From NCBI GenBank assembly GCA_964450305.1, contig CAYVFB010000105.1, positions 1 to 10,665 on the forward strand: 10,665 bases of DNA, read 5' to 3'. This document shows, piece after piece, positions 5,881 to 10,665 of the stretch. Within the stretch, counting starts at the first letter, position 1. Each line of letters begins with the position of its first letter. Origin of the DNA: JAAYJG01 sp964450305. GTDB lineage: Bacteria; Bacillota; Clostridia; DSM-8532. The notes below the pieces were generated by a model that searched no databases, was not told the origin of the DNA, and saw only the letters and a program-made list of their open reading frames with translations. A program made the position numbers and the translations under genes.

Positions 5881-8523
5881 ATGAAAAAGCTGGTCATTGG
5901 AATCCTGGCCCATGTGGATGCAGGAAAAACAACATTATCGGAGAGTTTGCTCTATTTAAGCGGAAAAATTAGAAAACCAGGCAGGGTGGACAACAAGGAT
6001 GCCTATTTGGATCACTTCGAGCTTGAAAGGTCCAGAGGGATCACGATTTTTTCCAAGCAGGCGGTGTTTACTGAAGGGAATCTGCAAATTACCCTGCTGG
6101 ATACCCCCGGCCATGTGGATTTTTCTGCTGAAATGGAAAGAACGCTGCGCGTTCTGGATTATGCCATTTTAGTGATCAGCGGCACAGATGGGGTGCAGGG
6201 GCACACCAAAACCCTGTGGCGTCTTTTGAGTATTTATCGGGTTCCCGTTTTTATCTTCGTCAATAAAATGGATCTGAACGAGCCTGATCCTAAAAAGTTG
6301 ATGGAAGAGATTAAAGAACATTTGGGTGATGGTTGTGTTGATTTCGGGCAGGAGTTGTCGGCGGATTTCTACGATCAGCTGGCTATGTGTGATGAACCCT
6401 TGATGGAAGCCTATCTGGAAAAAGGACGTGTATCCATTGCGCAGATCAAAAAATCCATTCGGGAACGCAAGGTGTTTCCGTGTTTTTTCGGTGCAGCTTT
6501 AAAGCTTGAAGGGGTTGAAGCCTTTTTGGCAGGCATGTTGAACTATGCCGAGGCACCGGTGTGGCCACAGCAATTTGGTGCCAGAATATTAAAAATTGAC
6601 AGGGATGAACAGGGAAACCGCCTGACGCATATGAAAATTACAGGCGGAAGTTTGAAAGTGAAGGATTTATTATCAAACGGAGTCTGGGAGGAGAAGGTTC
6701 ATCAGATCCGGATCTATTCCGGCGACAGATTTGAAGCTGTGAATGAAGCTGAAGCAGGCAGTGTTTGTGCTGTCACGGGGCTTAGTATGACAAAGCCGGG
6801 AGAAGGCCTGGGAATAGAGGAAACCGCTGCGCCGCCGGTTCTGGAGAGTGTGTTCACCTATCGGATCACGCTTCCGCAGGGCTGCGATCCAAGGGCTGTG
6901 CTTCCAAAACTACGCCAGATAGAAGAAGAGGATCCGCAGCTTCACATTGTATGGGATGAGCAGCTTGCGGAAATTCATGTTCAAATCATGGGCGAGGTTC
7001 AGGTTGAAATTCTGCAAAGCTTGATACAGGACCGGTTTGGTATCGAGGTGGTCTTCGATGCGGGCAAGATTGTATATAAGGAGACCATTGCAAACTCTGT
7101 GGAGGGAGTGGGCCACTTTGAGCCGCTGCGTCATTATGCAGAGGTCCATCTGCTGATGGAACCCGGGGAGAGGGGCAGTGGCCTTCGGTTTGCGGTAGAT
7201 TGCAGCGATGATATACTGGCAAAAAACTGGAAGAACCTTATCCTGTCCCATCTGGAAGAAAAGGTTCACCGGGGAGTTCTTACCGGATCCCCGATTACCG
7301 ATATGAAAATAACGCTGGTGGCAGGCCGTGCGCATAATAAGCATACAGAGGGCGGAGATTTCAGGGAAGCGACCTGGCGTGCCGTGCGTCAGGGCTTAAA
7401 GGAAGCCGAGTCTGTATTGCTGGAGCCCTGGTATACCTTTCAGCTGGAAATCCCTGAAAAAATGGTGGGGCGCGCCATGTCTGACATTGAGCAGCTTCAT
7501 GGGATATGTCGTGTATCACAAATGGGAGGGGAACTGGCTGTTCTTGAAGGGGAGGCCCCTGTTATCACCCTGCGCAATTATCAGAAGGATGTGATGGCCT
7601 ATACAAAAGGTCAGGGCAGGTTTTTTTGCAGCCTGAAGGGCTATGAGCCCTGCCACAGCTCCAGAGAGGTCATCGAAAGGATAGGATATGACTCTGAAAG
7701 GGATGTCAACAACCCAACGGGCTCGGTTTTCTGTGCCAATGGCACCGGCTTTTTAGTCGATTGGAATGAAGTGAAGGAGTACATGCATCTCCCAGGCTAC
7801 TTCCAGAAGAAAATGGATGCTCAGGAGACAACAGCCCGGAAGGCTTTTTATACCATTCAGAATTGGCTTCCTCCGGAGGAGGTTGACAGAATTTTGAATC
7901 AAACCTCCTTTGCCAATCAGGGAAGAAAAACTGTGTGGACGAAGCGAAGAACAACGGCTGAAAGCTTTCATAAACCTATTCCATACGAAGGAGCAACCAA
8001 AGAAACCAGAGATGAATATCTCCTTGTAGATGGTTATAATGTCATATACGCATGGCCGGATTTGAAGGAACTCGCCGAAGAGAGCATGGATGTCGCCCGC
8101 TCAAAGCTGCTTGATTCATTGACAAAATATCAGGGGGTTCGTAAATGCCAGGTCATTGCCGTATTTGATGCTTATCGCGTTCAGGGGCATCACGAGGAAA
8201 TCTTTGAGCATGAAAACATTCTTGTGGTGTTTACGCGGGAAGCCCAGACAGCAGACCAGTATATTGAAAAATTTGCCCATGACAATTCAAAAAAATATGA
8301 CATCAGGGTGGCAACATCCGACGGACTGCAGCAGATCATTATCAGAGGAGCGGGCAGTGCGGTAATGTCTGCGAGAGAGCTGAAAGCTGAAATAGAGCGG
8401 GTGAATGAAGAGGTGGTTCGGACCTATCTGGAAAAACAGGGATTTTCCCGCAACTCTATAGAGGATGCTTTGCCTGATGAAGCGAAACAGCAGATGGAGG
8501 CATACCGGAAGGAAGAGAAGTAA
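5881..8523 (+). CDS. TetM/EF-G-like translational GTPase fused to a C-terminal NYN (YacP-type) domain
   Basis: 880 residues, against about 640 for TetM-type proteins. G-domain motifs are complete: AHVDAGKTT (10-18), RGIT (52-55), DTPGH (74-78), NKMD (128-131) and a GAA near 204. Domains II to V follow to about 605 in the TetM/EF-G order, including HTEGGDFREATWRAVRQGL in domain IV, and a TetM-like tail (NPTGSVFCANGTGF, about 611-624). A linker leads to a NYN/YacP domain (about 709-855) with PIN-like acidic residues D717 (LVDGYN), D763 (VFDAYR), D792 (TADQYIE) and D814 (ATSDG). It should bind the ribosomal A-site region and use GTP hydrolysis for release; the NYN part may cut RNA. The TetM domain IV tip Ser-Pro-Val is Asn-Lys-His here (486-488), so drug displacement is not supported. 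I chose 5881 because family members begin with MKKxxIGxLAHVDAGKTT and AAAGGA lies at 5867-5872; 5833 (896 residues) is the alternative. Confidence 0.9.
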   Translation: MKKLVIGILAHVDAGKTTLSESLLYLSGKIRKPGRVDNKDAYLDHFELERSRGITIFSKQAVFTEGNLQITLLDTPGHVDFSAEMERTLRVLDYAILVISGTDGVQGHTKTLWRLLSIYRVPVFIFVNKMDLNEPDPKKLMEEIKEHLGDGCVDFGQELSADFYDQLAMCDEPLMEAYLEKGRVSIAQIKKSIRERKVFPCFFGAALKLEGVEAFLAGMLNYAEAPVWPQQFGARILKIDRDEQGNRLTHMKITGGSLKVKDLLSNGVWEEKVHQIRIYSGDRFEAVNEAEAGSVCAVTGLSMTKPGEGLGIEETAAPPVLESVFTYRITLPQGCDPRAVLPKLRQIEEEDPQLHIVWDEQLAEIHVQIMGEVQVEILQSLIQDRFGIEVVFDAGKIVYKETIANSVEGVGHFEPLRHYAEVHLLMEPGERGSGLRFAVDCSDDILAKNWKNLILSHLEEKVHRGVLTGSPITDMKITLVAGRAHNKHTEGGDFREATWRAVRQGLKEAESVLLEPWYTFQLEIPEKMVGRAMSDIEQLHGICRVSQMGGELAVLEGEAPVITLRNYQKDVMAYTKGQGRFFCSLKGYEPCHSSREVIERIGYDSERDVNNPTGSVFCANGTGFLVDWNEVKEYMHLPGYFQKKMDAQETTARKAFYTIQNWLPPEEVDRILNQTSFANQGRKTVWTKRRTTAESFHKPIPYEGATKETRDEYLLVDGYNVIYAWPDLKELAEESMDVARSKLLDSLTKYQGVRKCQVIAVFDAYRVQGHHEEIFEHENILVVFTREAQTADQYIEKFAHDNSKKYDIRVATSDGLQQIIIRGAGSAVMSARELKAEIERVNEEVVRTYLEKQGFSRNSIEDALPDEAKQQMEAYRKEEK

Positions 8524-8532
8524 CCCGGGTTA
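8521..8532. repeat. 12-base perfect palindrome at the GTPase-NYN stop codon
   Basis: TAACCCGGGTTA is a perfect 12-base palindrome beginning with the TAA stop at 8521. With no loop and no following T-run it is not an intrinsic terminator. It marks the junction between the intact gene and the solute-binding protein remnant. It may be a protein-binding site, a breakpoint feature or chance. Confidence 0.3.
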
Positions 8533-8549
8533 ACAGCTGACAAGGTTGT

Positions 8550-8978
8550 TTGGAAAAAGCTTTGCTGAATGGCGGTGACTGGATTCCGGATATTTTTATG
8601 GCTGAAAGCTCCTGGATATACAAGTACACAAAAGGAGAATACCGTCAATATGTATTACCCTATGAAGAACTTGGGATAAATGTGGATGAACTGCTTCGGA
8701 AAGCGGAAATCCCACAGTATGCCATTGATTGGGGCACGAACTCCGAGGGCGGGCTGGTTGGACTGGGATGGCAGTCCACCGGGTCAGCGTTCATTTATCG
8801 CCGTTCCATTGCTCTTGACGTGTGGGGAACCGATGATCCGGCGGAGATTGGCCGTGAGATAGGGCCCGGATGGAATCAATTCTTTGCTGCAGCAGAAAAA
8901 TTGAAATTGAAAGGCTATAGTATAGAACAGGATTATTTCTTTCACATCGTCCAAATGGACAATCTTTTACAGACTTAA
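8550..8978 (+). pseudogene. Fragment of an ABC transporter extracellular solute-binding protein (sugar type)
   Basis: A 142-codon frame resembling an internal part of family 1 (carbohydrate-type) solute-binding lipoproteins. Recognisable pieces are EKALLNGGDWIPDIF, the AESSW and EELGI stretches, WQSTGSAFIYRRSIA and GTDDPAEIG, followed by WNQFFAAAEKLKLKGYS. Intact family members have roughly 400-450 residues, with a signal peptide and lipobox Cys before this region and a second lobe after it. Both are missing: an in-frame TGA lies at 8538-8540 just upstream, the GTPase-NYN gene occupies the space before it, and homology fades after KGYSI, before the stop at 8976-8978. The nominal TTG start at 8550 has only AAGG as a weak ribosome binding site. 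No permease or ATPase genes are adjacent. It is best read as a decayed, truncated remnant left by deletion. Confidence 0.75.
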
Positions 8979-9098
8979 CTTGGAAAATATGTGTGTCAAT
9001 ACTTAAAAGACATTTTCGAATTATTTTACTTCATTCTTCAGCCAGGATCAAGATAAACTATCGATCTCTGGTGCGAAATACCCTTTGCATCTTATTAC
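8979..9098. other. Intergenic stretch with no recognised gene
   Basis: AT-rich sequence between the solute-binding protein remnant and the aminopeptidase promoter. One frame stays open across the remnant's stop and on towards 9126 but has no recognisable homology; it could be the frameshifted continuation of the decayed gene. No terminator for the GTPase-NYN gene is visible here. Confidence 0.4.
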
Positions 9099-9128
9099 TT
9101 GAATGGAAATCCAATTTAACGCTATAAT
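9099..9128 (+). promoter_or_regulatory. Sigma-A-type promoter of the M29 aminopeptidase gene
   Basis: TTGAAT (9099-9104), an 18-base spacer and a perfect TATAAT (9123-9128). Transcription should start near 9135, giving a leader of about 30 bases. GGGAGG at 9151-9156 is 9 bases from the ATG at 9166. A decoy ATG at 9161 opens only a short unrelated frame. Confidence 0.75.
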
Positions 9129-9165
9129 AAATTGATAGCTAAAAGAAAAAGGGAGGATTTATGAA

Positions 9166-10401
9166 ATGGATAGTTTATTTCAAGAGCTTTATAATAAATA
9201 TGCGCGGCTTGTCGTGAAAACCGGAGTGAATATTCAACCCGGTCAGATGCTGGTGATATCATCGCCTATTGAATGTGCGGCATTCGCCCGCTCTATGGCC
9301 GAAGCGGCATACCTTGAAGGCGCCCGGGATATTGTGATGAAATGGAATGATGAACTAAGCTCAAAGCTTCGTTATCTTCATGCTCCGGAGGATGTTTTCG
9401 AGCAATTCCCGCAGTGGGAAAAAGAGCTATATCTATCAAACGCAAAAAACAATGCAGCTTTTATCAGTATAGCTGCTTCAGACCCTGAGCTGATGCGCGA
9501 TGTGAACGCCGAACGGTTATCAAAGGCGTCAAAAAGCAGAAGCACAGCACTAAGGGAGTATTATGACAGAATAATCAGTAACCGTAATACATGGTGTGTT
9601 GCTTCTGTTCCCACTGTATCCTGGGCTAGAAAGGTCTTCCCCGGAATGGATGCCGACAAAGCGGTTGATAAGCTCTGGAACCTGATTTTTCAGGCTGTGC
9701 GGGTAGATACGGAAGATCCCGAGGCAGCATGGGACATCCATAAAAGCCAGCTGAAGCAGCGCCTGGATTTTCTTAATGCCAGCAGGTTCAAAACGTTACA
9801 TTATAAGAATTCCGTTGGGACAGACTTAACCATTGAGTTGCCTGATGATCATATTTGGCTTGGAGGGGCGGATAAAACCCCGGAGGGTGTGGAGTTTATT
9901 GCTAACATGCCCACCGAGGAGGTATTCACACTTCCCCACAAATACGGTGTCAATGGCAGGGTTGTTTCCACGATGCCACTGAATTATCTTGGAAAACTCA
10001 TTGAGAACTTTTCCTTCACATTTAAAGACGGAAAGGTAGTTGAGATGAAGGCTGAAAAGGAATATGACGCCCTGAAAAAGATGCTTGAAACCGATGAAAA
10101 CTCGGCTTACTTGGGTGAAGTAGCTCTTGTCCCCTATCATTCACCCATATCCAATACAAAGATATTGTTCTATAATACACTGTTTGACGAGAATGCTTCC
10201 TGCCACCTGGCATTGGGTGAAGCATATCCTGTATGTTTAACAAATGGCGAAAACATGACAAAGGACGAACTCGAAAAAGCGGGTGTGAACAGCTCGCTGA
10301 ATCATGAGGATTTCATGATCGGCAGTGAGGATCTGAACATTACCGGTGTAACCGCAGAAGGAAAAAAAGTGCCAATTTTTGTGAATGGTAACTGGGCATG
10401 A
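9166..10401 (+). CDS. M29 family metallo-aminopeptidase (AmpS/PepS/aminopeptidase T type)
   Basis: 411 residues, the usual length for peptidase family M29, with no signal peptide, so cytoplasmic. These enzymes remove N-terminal residues from peptides using two metal ions. Candidate metal ligands are all present in the C-terminal half: E251/E252 in NMPTEEVFTLP, E318 in LGEVALVPY, H347 in ASCHLALG, and H380 with D382 in NHEDFMIGS, the family's H-x-D-F-M-I-G signature. Y354 in GEAYP follows the family pattern. The N-terminal half (about 1-200) matches the M29 fold with VVKTGVNIQPGQMLVI (16-31). It has its own promoter and a strong terminator and appears to be a single-gene unit. A likely role is intracellular peptide turnover. 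Confidence 0.95.
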   Translation: MDSLFQELYNKYARLVVKTGVNIQPGQMLVISSPIECAAFARSMAEAAYLEGARDIVMKWNDELSSKLRYLHAPEDVFEQFPQWEKELYLSNAKNNAAFISIAASDPELMRDVNAERLSKASKSRSTALREYYDRIISNRNTWCVASVPTVSWARKVFPGMDADKAVDKLWNLIFQAVRVDTEDPEAAWDIHKSQLKQRLDFLNASRFKTLHYKNSVGTDLTIELPDDHIWLGGADKTPEGVEFIANMPTEEVFTLPHKYGVNGRVVSTMPLNYLGKLIENFSFTFKDGKVVEMKAEKEYDALKKMLETDENSAYLGEVALVPYHSPISNTKILFYNTLFDENASCHLALGEAYPVCLTNGENMTKDELEKAGVNSSLNHEDFMIGSEDLNITGVTAEGKKVPIFVNGNWA

Positions 10402-10432
10402 GGGTTCATCCCCCATCTTAAATAATCTATAT

Positions 10433-10470
10433 ACGGTAATGGAGAAACTGATCCATTACCGTTTTTCATT
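10433..10470 (+). terminator. Strong intrinsic terminator of the aminopeptidase gene
   Basis: ACGGTAATGGA (10433-10443) pairs perfectly over 11 bases with TCCATTACCGT (10452-10462) around an 8-base loop (GAAACTGA). It is followed by TTTTT at 10462-10466 and another T-run after CA. It lies 31 bases past the stop codon. Confidence 0.9.
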
Positions 10471-10572
10471 TTTTCCCGCAATTGAACACCGGGGGATTCT
10501 ATTCCCATTATTCTACAAAATGACCCATAATAACAAAAATAAATATATTTTCATTACTATCTGTAAAAACGC

Positions 10573-10590
10573 TATAATCCGCTGTATAAT
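10573..10590 (+). promoter_or_regulatory. Tandem -10-like boxes, candidate promoter of the next gene
   Basis: Two perfect TATAAT hexamers lie 12 bases apart, at 10573-10578 and 10585-10590. Upstream hexamers at the right distance are poor matches to TTGACA (TTCATT for the first box, TGTAAA for the second). They sit downstream of a strong terminator and upstream of a possible start codon, so a promoter for a gene beyond the window is plausible. Confidence 0.4.
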
Positions 10591-10628
10591 AGTGCTTAGA
10601 GAGTTTCTTTGAGGTGTATCAGAAAATA

Positions 10629-10665
10629 ATGTTGATTCAGCAGAAAAAAACACGGCAGGCCCAGT
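10629..10665 (+). CDS. Possible first codons of the next gene (partial)
   Basis: An ATG at 10629 opens a frame that runs to the window edge (12 codons, Gln/Lys-rich: MLIQQKKTRQAQ). GAGGTG at 10611-10616 could be its ribosome binding site, although 12 bases is long spacing. The product cannot be identified from so little sequence, and this may be leader sequence instead. Confidence 0.2.
   Translation, partial: MLIQQKKTRQAQ

Noticed and set aside
6910..7344. A 144-codon - strand frame opposite the GTPase
   Set aside because: It is antisense to conserved domains III-IV of the GTPase, with no motif or ribosome binding site that would argue for a real gene.
5881..8523. Naming this gene as tetracycline resistance (tetM/tetO-like)
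   Set aside because: The general layout fits, but the key domain IV tip residues differ and a NYN domain is fused on. The resistance call is not supported by sequence alone.
9161..9163. ATG at 9161 as the start of the aminopeptidase
   Set aside because: It is in a different frame and gives only a short unrelated peptide. The ATG at 9166 is in frame with the M29 protein and is well spaced from GGGAGG.

Overview
The window looks like chromosomal DNA of a low-to-mid GC Gram-positive anaerobe, most likely a member of the Clostridia. This rests on strong GGAGG-type ribosome binding sites, A/T-rich sigma-A-like promoters, and the gene families present: a TetM-like GTPase fused to a NYN/YacP domain, an M29 aminopeptidase, a short SPASM radical SAM protein, and a DUF1538 protein paired with a P-II-like protein. 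There are six well-supported genes, one clear gene remnant and probable gene edges at both ends. I see no rRNA, tRNA, CRISPR array, insertion sequence or phage gene.

Left part (1-3376, + strand). The tail of an unidentified gene is followed closely by a 506-residue DUF1538 membrane protein with two halves repeated at a constant 253-residue offset. A 239-residue protein made of two P-II-like domains overlaps it by 8 bases. The pair looks like a membrane carrier with its own cytoplasmic P-II-type regulator, by analogy with AmtB-GlnK; the substrate is unknown. A radical SAM/SPASM protein follows 77 bases later and may belong to the same transcript. A possible 23-codon acidic ORF overlaps its 3' end.

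Middle (3389-5832). On the - strand, convergent with the radical SAM gene, lies a two-pass membrane c-di-GMP enzyme: extracytoplasmic sensor, HAMP, degenerate GGDEF (KGDEF) and an apparently intact EAL phosphodiesterase domain. An extended -10 promoter between this gene and the next one fixes its start codon. A divergent promoter candidate serves the next gene.

Right part (5881-10665, + strand). An 880-residue GTPase has the full TetM/EF-G-like layout followed by a C-terminal NYN (YacP-type, PIN-like) nuclease-like domain. Its domain IV tip lacks the Ser-Pro-Val of TetM, so a tetracycline-resistance label is doubtful. Next is an internal fragment of an ABC sugar-type solute-binding protein, without signal peptide or C-terminal half (a pseudogene). 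Then comes an M29 metallo-aminopeptidase with its own sigma-A-like promoter and a strong intrinsic terminator. The last 200 bases hold tandem -10-like boxes and perhaps the first codons of another gene.

The best leads for new biology are the tandem P-II/duplicated DUF1538 pair and the translational GTPase-NYN nuclease fusion. Both are assembled from recognisable families whose combined function is not known to me.
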